Shown: positions 1 through 7,530, counted from the stretch's first letter. The stretch: DNA of 14,736 bases from Casp-actino8 sp964513215 (GCA_964513215.1 CAZELU010000044.1:1-14736); one strand, 5' to 3'. Notes: generated by a model from the letters alone, not told the origin. Translations and numbers: made by a program.

Positions 1-9
1 ACGAGCGAG

Positions 10-15
10 TACAGT
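10..15 (+). promoter_or_regulatory. Possible -10 element upstream of purA
   Basis: TACAGT fits the TANNNT form of an actinobacterial -10 hexamer and would give a transcript start near position 22, leaving a leader of about 27 bases that contains the purA ribosome binding site. The -35 region lies outside the window, and purA may instead be read from an upstream gene, so this is weak. Confidence 0.2.
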
Positions 16-34
16 CACATCACGTTCCAGTCGT

Positions 35-41
35 GAAGGAG
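35..41 (+). promoter_or_regulatory. Ribosome binding site deciding the purA start
   Basis: GAAGGAG matches the anti-Shine-Dalgarno sequence and ends 7 bases before the ATG at 49. A GTG at 43 is in the same frame but would sit only one base after this site, so the ATG at 49 is the better start. Confidence 0.7.
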
Positions 42-48
42 CGTGAAC

Positions 49-1332
49 ATGCCGGTCACCGTGGTCGTGGGTGCCCAATGGGGTGACGAGGGCAAAGCGA
101 AGGTCATCGACCTGCTCGCACGTGATCATTCGGTGGTCGCTCGCTATCAGGGTGGACACAACGCCGGCCACACCGTGGTGGTGGGTTCCGAGAAGTACGC
201 CCTTCAGTTGATTCCGTCCGGAGTCCTGTACGACCACGTGACTCCGGTGATCGGTAACGGAGTCGTGGTCGATCTCCCGACGTTGTTCAGCGAGATCGAC
301 CGGCTCGAAGCGCGCGGTGTCTCGTGCACGCGTCTGCGTGTGTCGAGTCAGGCTCACCTCATCTTCCCGTGGCATCAGGCGTTCGATGCGCTGCTCGAAA
401 CGCAGCGGGGCGACAGCAAGATCGGCACGACGCTGAAGGGAATCGGGCCGGCCTACGCCGACAAGGCGCGGCGTGTCGGCATCCGCGCTGGTGACGTGCT
501 CGACGCGGCCGGGTTCGCAACGGCACTTCGTGCTCGCGCCGTCGACGCCAACGCCGATCTGCTCGCGGCTGGCGGTGAGCCCATCGACGTCGACTCCGTC
601 GTCGACCAGTTCAGCGTGCTCGGACGCCGGTTGGCCCCGTACGTGGCCGACACCGTCGACTTACTGCACGCCGCGGTTGAATCGGGCGAGACCGTGCTGT
701 TGGAAGGGGCGCAGGCCACGTTCCTCGACCTCGATCACGGCACGTATCCGTATGTGACGTCGTCGAACCCCACCGCCGGCGGAGCGTCGGCTGGTTCGGG
801 CCTCGGGCCTCGTCTGCTCGATCGCATTGTCGGAATCACCAAGGCCTACACCACTCGCGTGGGTTCGGGTCCGTTCCCCACCGAGTTGCTCGACGCCAAG
901 GGCGAAGCTCTGGTCGACATCGGCCGCGAGTTCGGCACGGTGACCGGACGCCGCCGCCGTACCGGTTGGATCGACTGCGTGATGTTGCGTCATGCGGTGC
1001 GGGTGAACAGCCTCACCGAGATCGCGCTCACCAAACTCGATGTGCTCGACACCTTCGACGAAGTGAAGGTGTGCGTCGGCTATCGACTCGACGGCCGGGA
1101 ATGCACCGCCTATCCCGATCGAAGTGATCTACTGGCGCGAGTGGAACCGGTGTACGAAACACTGCCGGGCTGGCAGACAACCATCAGCGGATGTCGGACC
1201 GCTGCTGAACTACCCGACGCCGCCCGCCGGTTCGTCGCACTCGTCGAACAGCAAGTCGGTGTTCCGGTCCGCATCGTGGGCGTGGGCCCCGAGCGCGATG
1301 CGGTGCTGCAGTGGGACGGAGCCTCGACATGA
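49..1332 (+). CDS. purA: Adenylosuccinate synthetase
   Basis: PurA joins IMP and aspartate using GTP to make adenylosuccinate, the first committed step from IMP to AMP, in the cytoplasm. The 427-residue product has the normal family length. The N-terminal nucleotide loop reads QWGDEGKAK, with the catalytic Asp13, and the GGHNAGHT motif supplies His41; these match the family's catalytic pair. The motif GTTLKGIGPAY near residue 130 (IMP site), LLEGAQATFLDLDHGTYPYV near 225-245, TGRRRRTGWID near 300 and VGVGPERD close to the C-terminus are all present. The loop carries Ala17 where most homologues have Gly, a mild change. The start is set by the ribosome binding site at 35-41. The stop overlaps the purB ATG (ATGA), which suggests translational coupling. 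Confidence 0.97.
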   Translation: MPVTVVVGAQWGDEGKAKVIDLLARDHSVVARYQGGHNAGHTVVVGSEKYALQLIPSGVLYDHVTPVIGNGVVVDLPTLFSEIDRLEARGVSCTRLRVSSQAHLIFPWHQAFDALLETQRGDSKIGTTLKGIGPAYADKARRVGIRAGDVLDAAGFATALRARAVDANADLLAAGGEPIDVDSVVDQFSVLGRRLAPYVADTVDLLHAAVESGETVLLEGAQATFLDLDHGTYPYVTSSNPTAGGASAGSGLGPRLLDRIVGITKAYTTRVGSGPFPTELLDAKGEALVDIGREFGTVTGRRRRTGWIDCVMLRHAVRVNSLTEIALTKLDVLDTFDEVKVCVGYRLDGRECTAYPDRSDLLARVEPVYETLPGWQTTISGCRTAAELPDAARRFVALVEQQVGVPVRIVGVGPERDAVLQWDGAST

Positions 1333-2633
1333 TTCCTCGTTATTCGCTGCCCGAAATGGAGCAGGTTTTCTCCGACGAATCGCGATTCGGACGTTGGCTC
1401 GAGATCGAACTACTCGCCACCGAGGCGCATGCGTCGCTCGGGGTCGTCCCGGCGGCCGATGCGTCGGCCTGTCGTGCGCGAGCGCCTCAAGTCGACACGG
1501 CTTTCATCGACGCCGTGCTCGAACGCGAGCGCGTCACCGACCACGACGTTGCGGCGTTCGTCGATGTGGTGCAGACACGAATCGGTGGTCCGGAGAGTTC
1601 GTGGATCCACTACGGCCTCACGTCGAGCGACATCGTCGACACCGCCTGGTGCTGGATGCTGCGCGATGCCTCCGACCTGCTCATCGACGCGTCGACTCAA
1701 CTCGTTCGAACCCTCGTGTCGATCGCACAGCGCCACCGCGGAACCGTCATGATCGGCCGTACCCATGGTGTTCACGCCGAACCCACCACGTTCGGAATGA
1801 AGGTCGCGCTCTGGGCGTTGCAGGTCGATCGCGATCGCGAGCGTTTGCGCCGAGCGCGTGAGGCCGTCGCAGTGTGCAAGTTGTCGGGTGCCGTCGGTAC
1901 CTATTCGAACATCGACCCGCGCGTGGAGGCCACGGTTGCCGAGAAGCTCGGACTCGTTGCCGTGCCGGCCACGCAAGTGATCGCGCGTGATCGACACGCC
2001 GAGTACCTGTGGGCGTGTGCCTCGCTGGCCGCGACCTGCGAAATGATCGCGGTCGAATTGCGACACCTGCAGCGCACCGAGGTTCGTGAAGTCGAAGAGG
2101 GATTCAAGGCGGGCCAGAAGGGCTCGTCAGCCATGCCACACAAGCGCAATCCCATCTCGGCCGAGACCATCAGCGGGCTCGCGCGGGTGTTGCGCGGAAA
2201 TCTTCAGGCCGCTCTTCAGGACGTCGCGTTGTGGCACGAGCGCGACATCTCGCACAGTTCGGTCGAGCGCATCGTTCTTCCCGACTCGTCGCTCCTCACT
2301 CATTACATGGTGCACCGACTCCGCCGTCTTCTCGAAGGCCTGCAGGTTCACGCCGAACGTATGCGCGAGAACCTCAACGCCACTCGTGGTCTGGTGTTCA
2401 GTCAGCCGGTGTTGCTGGCCCTCGTGAAGAGCGGCATGTCTCGAGACGACGCCTACCGAGTTGTTCAAGAAGCGTCGTCGGCGTCGTGGTCGCGAGGCGA
2501 ACAGTTCCGCTCGGTTCTCGAGGCCGACCCACGACTCAAGCAGGTTCCGGCCTCGGTTCTCGACGAAGCCTTCGATTTGCGACGTTCGCTCGTCCACGTC
2601 GACCGAGTGTTCGACCAATTGCCCGACGTATGA
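1329..2633 (+). CDS. purB: Adenylosuccinate lyase
   Basis: PurB is a fumarase/aspartase-superfamily lyase acting twice in purine synthesis: it releases fumarate from SAICAR and from adenylosuccinate. The 434-residue product shows the superfamily signature GSSAMPHKRNP at about residues 265-275, on the flexible loop that carries the catalytic serine. It also has the RTHGVHAEPTTFG block with the proposed general-acid histidine (His146), and the substrate-binding YGLTSSDIVDT block at 95-105. The ATG at 1329 overlaps the purA stop and gives the normal N-terminus (MIPRYSLPEM); an in-frame ATG six codons earlier lies inside purA and is unlikely. PurA and PurB are consecutive enzymes of AMP synthesis, so the pairing is functional. 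The stop overlaps the pyrE ATG in the same ATGA fashion. Confidence 0.97.
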   Translation: MIPRYSLPEMEQVFSDESRFGRWLEIELLATEAHASLGVVPAADASACRARAPQVDTAFIDAVLERERVTDHDVAAFVDVVQTRIGGPESSWIHYGLTSSDIVDTAWCWMLRDASDLLIDASTQLVRTLVSIAQRHRGTVMIGRTHGVHAEPTTFGMKVALWALQVDRDRERLRRAREAVAVCKLSGAVGTYSNIDPRVEATVAEKLGLVAVPATQVIARDRHAEYLWACASLAATCEMIAVELRHLQRTEVREVEEGFKAGQKGSSAMPHKRNPISAETISGLARVLRGNLQAALQDVALWHERDISHSSVERIVLPDSSLLTHYMVHRLRRLLEGLQVHAERMRENLNATRGLVFSQPVLLALVKSGMSRDDAYRVVQEASSASWSRGEQFRSVLEADPRLKQVPASVLDEAFDLRRSLVHVDRVFDQLPDV

Positions 2634-3202
2634 GCACGAATCTGCCTGCTCTCGACCCGGCGCGTGATGCCTTGCGGCAGCACGTGCTCGCTCACTCGTT
2701 GAAGACGGGTGACTTCACCTTGAAGTCAGGGGCGAAGAGCACGTGGTTCCTCGACACCAAGCAGACCGCGTGTCGTCCCGACGGCATCGTGTTGGTGGCC
2801 GATGTGGCCTTGTCGCTGTTGCCCGCTGACGCCACCGCCATCGGAGGACTCACGATGGGAGCTGATCCGGTTGCCTTCGGCATCGCGGCAGTTGCGGCCA
2901 CCCGTGGTCGCGAACTGCGCAGTTTCAGCGTGCGCAAGGAATCGAAGGATCATGGCGTCACTGGTCGGGTGGCCGGAGCTCTGCAGCCGGGCGATCGCGT
3001 GGTGATCACCGAGGACACCGTCACACGAGGCACGAGCATCATGGAAGCCGTCGACGTGGTGGAAGGCTTCGGCGCGATTCCGGTTCTGATCACGGTGATC
3101 GTCGATCGTGGAGGCACCTGCGGAGCGATGGCGGCCGAGCGTGGCATTCCGTTCGTGCCCATGCTCACCGCACCCGACCTCGGTTTCGGCTACGGAACCT
3201 GA
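2630..3202 (+). CDS. pyrE: Orotate phosphoribosyltransferase
   Basis: PyrE transfers phosphoribose from PRPP to orotate to make OMP in pyrimidine synthesis. The 190-residue product is of typical length. It has the PRPP-binding loop VVITEDTVTRGTS at about 124-136 (two acidic residues followed by the TRGTS turn) and the catalytic loop VRKESKDHG at 101-109 with Arg102, Lys103, Lys106 and His108. The N-terminal TGDFTLKSGAKSTWFLD stretch is the usual start of the fold. The reading frame is open far upstream inside purB, but the ATG overlapping the purB stop gives a normal N-terminus. The stop codon (3200-3202) is the last sequence before the N gap; since the 55 bases after the gap repeat the end of this gene, the CDS appears complete. 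The operon therefore combines AMP synthesis with UMP synthesis. Confidence 0.95.
   Translation: MSTNLPALDPARDALRQHVLAHSLKTGDFTLKSGAKSTWFLDTKQTACRPDGIVLVADVALSLLPADATAIGGLTMGADPVAFGIAAVAATRGRELRSFSVRKESKDHGVTGRVAGALQPGDRVVITEDTVTRGTSIMEAVDVVEGFGAIPVLITVIVDRGGTCGAMAAERGIPFVPMLTAPDLGFGYGT
3148..3202 (+). repeat. 55-base end of pyrE, repeated after the gap
   Basis: These bases are identical to 3303-3357. They abut the N run on the left, as the second copy abuts it on the right, which is what two overlapping contig ends look like when a scaffolder places Ns instead of merging them. Confidence 0.9.
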
Positions 3203-3302
3203 NNNNNNNNNNNNNNNNNNNNNNNNNNNNNNNNNNNNNNNNNNNNNNNNNNNNNNNNNNNNNNNNNNNNNNNNNNNNNNNNNNNNNNNNNNNNNNNNNN
3301 NN
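3203..3302. other. Scaffold gap of 100 N
   Basis: Exactly 100 undetermined bases. The round number is a common placeholder for a gap of unknown size. The identical flanks suggest that no sequence is missing, in which case pyrE is followed directly by the bases from 3358. Confidence 0.98.
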
Positions 3303-3357
3303 TCCGTTCGTGCCCATGCTCACCGCACCCGACCTCGGTTTCGGCTACGGAACCTGA
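3303..3357 (+). repeat. pyrE: Second copy of the pyrE 3' end (probable assembly duplicate)
   Basis: It repeats the last 55 bases of pyrE, including the stop codon. It has no start codon of its own and is best read as the other contig's copy of the same locus, not as a gene fragment or a biological repeat. Confidence 0.85.
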
Positions 3358-3475
3358 TCGTTCGTAGCCGATCTCATCACCAATACCGAGACATTCGTAC
3401 CTGGGTCGTTAGTCCTTCGTACCGAATGACTGTGTTCTCTGTTCGTCGTGCGCTCGAGCGTTCGACAATGACCAC
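3358..3475 (+). promoter_or_regulatory. Intergenic region upstream of the stress protein gene
   Basis: This 118-base region holds two exact direct copies of TTCGTACC (3394-3401 and 3416-3423), 22 bases apart start to start, and a near copy TTCGTAGCC at 3361-3369. They could be operator half-sites on one face of the helix. A -10-like hexamer lies at its end (3464-3469). No terminator hairpin with a T-run was seen after pyrE. Confidence 0.35.
3464..3469 (+). promoter_or_regulatory. Candidate leaderless -10 element (GACAAT)
   Basis: GACAAT ends 6 bases before the ATG at 3476, placing the predicted transcript start on the A of the start codon. No Shine-Dalgarno sequence precedes the gene. The same hexamer at the same spacing precedes clpS. 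No clear -35 box was found. Confidence 0.45.
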
Positions 3476-4420
3476 ATGAGCAGCTCCTGGTCCTCTCACA
3501 TCGACGCCTCGTCCGACGATTCGCGCCCCGTTCTCGTGGGGTACGACGGATCCACCAACTCGGAGATGGCGGTGTGGTGGGCCGCCGATGTTGCTCGCTC
3601 GTCGAAGCGCACGTTGCGCATCTTGACGAGTTATGCATTGCCCACGATGGTCGCGCTCGGAGTGAGTGCGGGCTACGTGGTCCCGGCGCTGTCGTCGGAG
3701 GAAGTGCACGAAATCGACACGCGGCACCGCACGATGCTCAACGAATTGGCCGATCGGGTTCGCAAGCAGCTCCCCGACCTACCCGTCGACACGTTCCTCG
3801 AACAGGGGGCCCCCGCTACGGCGATCCTGAAGGCGAGTGACGACGTAGCGATGATCGTGCTCGGAACACGAGGTGTCGGATCAGCCCAAGGTCTGCTCAT
3901 GGGCTCGGTCAGTTACGCCGTCGTTCACCGCGCCAAGTGCCCGGTGATGCTGGTCCCGGAGTCGAGCAACCGCTCCGTTCCGGGCAAGGTGGTGGTGGGA
4001 GTCGACGGTTCGAGTCGGTCGACGCAAGCAGCACAGTGGGCGCTGTCGTTGGCCACGTGCATGCACCGTCCGCTCGAAGTAGTGACCGCATGGCATTACC
4101 CATATCAGGCGATGGTGCCGGAGGCCGGCATGATGATGGGCCCGAACATCGAGGAGCTGCGGCTCGCTTTGCTGCGCGACGCGAAGCAACTCGTCGAACG
4201 CGAGAAGCATCGCCTCGAAGGTCCGCACGGCACCTCGATCGACGCCAATGCTGTGGAAGGTTCGGCTACCGATGTTCTCTCGGAGCAGGCCGGCCCGCAG
4301 GACGTGATCGTGGTGTCGTCGAAGAGTCACAGCCTCCTCGCATCGGTTCTTCTGGGAAGCACTGCGGTGTCGCTCGCTCATCGCAGTCGTGGACCGGTGG
4401 TGATCGTTCATCCCGTCTGA
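3476..4420 (+). CDS. Universal stress protein with two tandem Usp domains
   Basis: The 314-residue cytoplasmic protein consists of two UspA domains (about 17-161 and 170-313), the double-domain form common in Actinomycetota such as mycobacterial Rv2623-type proteins. Each begins with the expected beta-strand and acidic turn (VLVGYDGS, Asp24; VVVGVDGS, Asp178). The first domain has an intact ATP-binding pattern G-x2-G-x9-GS (Gly130, Gly133, Gly143-Ser144). In the second, the two leading glycines are serines (Ser281, Ser284) before Gly294-Ser295, so its nucleotide binding may be weakened. Such proteins usually bind ATP and act in hypoxia or growth-arrest responses; the exact role here cannot be read from sequence. 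The ATG is chosen because the Usp fold starts soon after and a -10-like hexamer sits just upstream. Confidence 0.9.
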   Translation: MSSSWSSHIDASSDDSRPVLVGYDGSTNSEMAVWWAADVARSSKRTLRILTSYALPTMVALGVSAGYVVPALSSEEVHEIDTRHRTMLNELADRVRKQLPDLPVDTFLEQGAPATAILKASDDVAMIVLGTRGVGSAQGLLMGSVSYAVVHRAKCPVMLVPESSNRSVPGKVVVGVDGSSRSTQAAQWALSLATCMHRPLEVVTAWHYPYQAMVPEAGMMMGPNIEELRLALLRDAKQLVEREKHRLEGPHGTSIDANAVEGSATDVLSEQAGPQDVIVVSSKSHSLLASVLLGSTAVSLAHRSRGPVVIVHPV

Positions 4421-4447
4421 TGTGAGTCGGTCGCTGACCTGATGCGA

Positions 4448-4460
4448 AGTGACATTCACT
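4448..4460 (+). promoter_or_regulatory. 13-base palindrome in the tesB promoter region
   Basis: AGTGA-CAT-TCACT is a perfect 5-base inverted repeat with a 3-base spacer. It lies just before the -10-like hexamer of tesB, where a repressor would block transcription. No specific regulator can be named. Confidence 0.3.
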
Positions 4461-4463
4461 GCG

Positions 4464-4469
4464 TAGCCT
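4464..4469 (+). promoter_or_regulatory. Candidate leaderless -10 element for tesB (TAGCCT)
   Basis: TAGCCT fits TANNNT and ends 7 bases before the GTG start at 4477. TGCGA at 4443-4447 could be part of a -35 element, with a 16-base spacer. No strong ribosome binding site is visible, so a leaderless or near-leaderless transcript is plausible. Confidence 0.35.
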
Positions 4470-4476
4470 GACGAGC

Positions 4477-5325
4477 GTGTCGATCGCCCGCCTGTTCTCA
4501 CTCGAGCACCACGGCCCCGACACCTTCGTCGGATCGGGCTACGAGTACCCCTGGGGTGGGCTGTTCGGCGGTCACATCGTCGCGCAGGCGTTGGTCGCGG
4601 CTGCCAACACGGTCGATGCCTCGAACCCCGACCATGTGATGGAGGCGCACTCGCTGCGTGCCTACTTCATCCGTCGCGGCGACACGTCCGAACCCGTGCG
4701 CTACGAAGTCGATCGCATTCGCAACGGCACGAGTTTCTGCACTCGTCGAGTGGTCGCTCGCCAGTCGAATGGGGCGATCCTCAACATGGAGGCCAGTTTC
4801 CAGATCCGCGAAGATCAACGCGACGTTCAGCCGATCGAGTTCCCGATGGGTCTCCCGTCTCCCGAGTCGATCGAGAACTCGTCGTGGTCCGAAGGTTTCG
4901 ACCGTCGCTGGATCGAACCTGGCTCCACTCCGCGATCGGGCCGCGAAGGTGCCGGTCGAGCCATGTCGTGGTTCCGCGCGACCGAAGATCTCGGTGACGC
5001 CACGACGGTCGAGTCACGACTGCTTCATCTGTGTGCACTGTCGTATCTCAGCGATGATCTACCCACCGATGCCGTGGTGCGGGCACACCCCGACATCTCC
5101 AGGCGTCCTGATGGTCAGCGCAACTTCCAGGGTGCCAGCCTCGATCACTCGATCTGGTTCCACCGGCCCGTGCGCAGCGATCAATGGCACTTGCACGATT
5201 TCACGTGTCACTCCATCGGCAACAGTCGCGGGCTGTCTCTCGGTCACATCTTCAGCCAGGACGGAGTGCTGGTGGCCACCATCGCTCAAGAAGTGCTGAT
5301 CCGCGACCTCACGCCGTTCACGTAG
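4477..5325 (+). CDS. tesB: Acyl-CoA thioesterase II
   Basis: TesB hydrolyses acyl-CoA to free fatty acid and CoA and has a double hotdog fold. The 282-residue product is of normal length. The first hotdog has FGGHIVAQALVAA near residues 30-43 and the second ends in the strongly conserved SLDHSIWFHRP (221-231), then SRGLSLGHIFSQDGVLVATIAQE (250-272). Asp223 and Gln271 align with two members of the E. coli catalytic triad (Asp204, Gln278). The third, Thr228, aligns by eye with His245 or the adjacent Ser246; this position varies among actinobacterial homologues. The start is a GTG giving MSIARLFSLE, typical of the family. The gene converges on the acyltransferase gene and their 3' ends overlap by 40 bases. 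Physiological substrate is unknown. Confidence 0.92.
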   Translation: MSIARLFSLEHHGPDTFVGSGYEYPWGGLFGGHIVAQALVAAANTVDASNPDHVMEAHSLRAYFIRRGDTSEPVRYEVDRIRNGTSFCTRRVVARQSNGAILNMEASFQIREDQRDVQPIEFPMGLPSPESIENSSWSEGFDRRWIEPGSTPRSGREGAGRAMSWFRATEDLGDATTVESRLLHLCALSYLSDDLPTDAVVRAHPDISRRPDGQRNFQGASLDHSIWFHRPVRSDQWHLHDFTCHSIGNSRGLSLGHIFSQDGVLVATIAQEVLIRDLTPFT

Positions 5326-7427
5326 GGCTCGATCGCTGCCGCGAACACCGGCTTCAGCCATTGGGCGTACGCGGTGGTCACGTGATTCGAATCGCGGTAC
5401 ACCAGCAGATTGCCCACGATCACCGGGCAGGCCTTCTCGGTGCACAGCCAATTGATGACGTCGAGGTACTGCACGCCGTTTCGCACCGCTGAATCGATCA
5501 CCGTCTGCTGACGCGACGCACGGACGGCCTTGTCGCGCGACGCGACGCACGACGACACGTCACGTACTGCCTTCGACAAACACACCGGAACGTCCTGGCC
5601 CGGATACGGCGTGTCGGTGATGAGCACGGGCACCACACCGATCGACGTGAGCCGAGCAATCAGCGCGTCGTAACCCTTCGACCACACCGAGTCGGCGAAC
5701 GGTTGCTTGGTGTCGGGGTCGAGCAGCCGGTTCGACGCAGCCACGAAGACGAGATCGACGTCTTGCTCGGCCAGAAGAGTGAACACGTTCTCGCGCCAAG
5801 GCTGACAGGCCGGATACGTGGGCCCCACCAGACTGTTGTACGTGATCTCGTCGATGGGCGGACACCCCGACTTGCTCAGCGGGAGCAGACGCCAACCGTT
5901 GTCGTCGGCGATCGTTTCGAGAATCGGGAACCACTGCGCCGCGTGACTGTCACCGAACAGGCCAACGGTGAAGTCGGACGACGGATCGCCGTACTCGCAC
6001 AACTTCGGCTGAGTTGCTCCGAAGTCGACGTGACAGTCGTTGTCGTAGATGATCGGCTTGTCGCCGGCCGCACCACCGATCGATGGTTCGAGATTGGCCG
6101 GAACTTCGTCGGTGTCGACTGCGGCGTAGAGAGCGTCGAGCGGCGCGGCCGCGTTGGCGATCGGAGGTGGCGGTCCGTCCGGCACAGGGGCGACGGTGGT
6201 CCCTACAGTCGTCGCTGTCGACTCGGACGCGCTCGTCGGCGCCGTTGTCGAAGTAGTCGTGACGAGCGTTGGCGCCTCGGCGACGACATCGGTGGAGAGT
6301 TCGACATCAGCCGAGCGCACGACGAGTCCGGTGCCGACACCGGATGCGATGAGCACGGCACCGAGCGACAAGGCGAGTGCGGGCCTCGCCTGCAGACGTT
6401 CGGAATGGCGAATCGGATTCTCGACGTAGCGATACGACAGCGAAGCACCGACCAACGACACAGCGATGAGACCGACTCGTTCGAGAACGTTGAGCGATCG
6501 ACCGGCCCAAGCTTCACCGATGATGAGTGCTGGCCAGTGCCACAAGTAGATGGAGTACGAGCGAGCACCGATCCACTGCAACACCGGATGACGCAGCACG
6601 ATCGACGGGCCCCACCGTGAGTCGTCACCACCGGCGAGGGCCGCAGCGGTACCGAGAACTGGAATGACCGCGAGCCAGCCCGGAAACGCCATGGTCTCGT
6701 CGAGCCAGAACGCGGCGAACACGACCGCGGCGATGCCCATCCATGCCAACGCATTGCGAACGTCGCCGGCGATCACGCGGACCCACGGCCAGGCGATGGC
6801 GAGCAACGCTCCGATGCCGAGTTCCCAGGCCCGCGTGTGCAGGCCAAAGAAGGCCCACGGCTGAGATGCTTCGGTCTGCCAGACGCACAACGCGAACGAT
6901 GCGATGCTGATCGCCGAGATGGTGATGGTGGCGCGGGTTCGCGATCGACCAGCTCGCCACAGGAGAACGAGCAGAAGTGTCGGCCAGATCACGTAGAACT
7001 GCTCTTCGACCGACAGCGACCAGAAGTGCTGCAGAGGCGACGGAGGGATTCCGGCCTGTAGGTAGTCGGTGTTGCGTCCGGCGAACACCATGTTCGACAC
7101 GAATCCGGCGGCAGCGATCGAATCGGAACCGAGATTCTTCAGACGAAGTGGTTCGAGCCATACCCACGATGCGATGGCCGTGAGCACGATCACGAGCGCG
7201 GACGCCGGAAGCAATCGTCGTGCGCGACGCGCGTAGAAGTTGCCGATGGAGATCGAACCGGAGTTGTCGTGCTCGCGCAACAGCAAACTGGTGATCAGGA
7301 ATCCGGAGATGACGAAGAAGACGTCGACTCCGATGAATCCACCATCGAGGCCGAGGAAGTGGGCGTGGTAGAGAACCACGAGCCCGACGGCGAGTGCGCG
7401 CAACCCCTCGATGTCGCGTCTCAACAT
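5286..7427 (-). CDS. Acyltransferase-3 membrane protein with C-terminal SGNH domain (OafA/YrhL type)
   Basis: The 713-residue product resembles OafA-type O-acyltransferases, which pass acyl (often acetyl) groups across the membrane onto cell-surface glycans. The N-terminal part, about residues 1-370, is a bundle of roughly ten or eleven hydrophobic helices with the hallmarks RRDIEGLRALAV, YHAHF (His21), NFYARRARRLLPA (63-75) and HFWSLSVEEQFY (134-145). A Thr/Ser/Pro-rich linker follows (about 385-422). The exported SGNH domain (about 455-700) has GDSHAAQW with Ser494 and the RDSNH block with Asp679 and His682, completing a Ser-Asp-His triad; several cysteines there may form disulfides. The ATG lies only four bases after the tRNA-Phe gene, leaving no room for a separate ribosome binding site, yet the N-terminus is canonical. 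The acceptor molecule is unknown. Confidence 0.92.
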   Translation of the reverse strand: MLRRDIEGLRALAVGLVVLYHAHFLGLDGGFIGVDVFFVISGFLITSLLLREHDNSGSISIGNFYARRARRLLPASALVIVLTAIASWVWLEPLRLKNLGSDSIAAAGFVSNMVFAGRNTDYLQAGIPPSPLQHFWSLSVEEQFYVIWPTLLLVLLWRAGRSRTRATITISAISIASFALCVWQTEASQPWAFFGLHTRAWELGIGALLAIAWPWVRVIAGDVRNALAWMGIAAVVFAAFWLDETMAFPGWLAVIPVLGTAAALAGGDDSRWGPSIVLRHPVLQWIGARSYSIYLWHWPALIIGEAWAGRSLNVLERVGLIAVSLVGASLSYRYVENPIRHSERLQARPALALSLGAVLIASGVGTGLVVRSADVELSTDVVAEAPTLVTTTSTTAPTSASESTATTVGTTVAPVPDGPPPPIANAAAPLDALYAAVDTDEVPANLEPSIGGAAGDKPIIYDNDCHVDFGATQPKLCEYGDPSSDFTVGLFGDSHAAQWFPILETIADDNGWRLLPLSKSGCPPIDEITYNSLVGPTYPACQPWRENVFTLLAEQDVDLVFVAASNRLLDPDTKQPFADSVWSKGYDALIARLTSIGVVPVLITDTPYPGQDVPVCLSKAVRDVSSCVASRDKAVRASRQQTVIDSAVRNGVQYLDVINWLCTEKACPVIVGNLLVYRDSNHVTTAYAQWLKPVFAAAIEPYVNGVRSRISTS

Positions 7428-7431
7428 GCGG

Positions 7432-7504
7432 TGGTCGAGACCGGCGTCGATCCGGTGACCCCACGCTTTTCAGGCGTGTGCTCTGCCAACTGAGCTACTC
7501 GACC
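7432..7504 (-). tRNA. tRNA-Phe (GAA)
   Basis: The minus strand folds as a cloverleaf. The acceptor stem GGTCGAG/CTCGACC is fully paired, the D arm is GCTC/GAGC, and the anticodon stem CACGC/GCGTG encloses CTGAAAA with anticodon GAA. The T stem is ACCGG/CCGGT. Two features are unusual: the T loop reads ATCGACG, with A at the normally invariant T54, and the 3' end reads A-CC-G, so a full CCA is not encoded. Downstream, the acyltransferase start codon follows after four bases. Confidence 0.92.
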
Positions 7505-7530
7505 GTGTGCGTTCGGCGAACCGATTGCAC

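Noticed and set aside
2231..2629. N-terminal extension of pyrE inside purB
   Set aside because: The frame is open by chance through purB; the extra residues are Arg/Ser-rich and unlike any PyrE, while the ATG at 2630 gives the normal N-terminus.
3303..3357. Second pyrE copy or a biological direct repeat
   Set aside because: Only the 55 bases bordering the gap are repeated and they end exactly at the Ns, which fits overlapping contig ends better than a duplication.
3108..3479. Open frame running through the N gap
   Set aside because: It depends on undetermined bases and is read in a shifted frame of pyrE, so it has no support.
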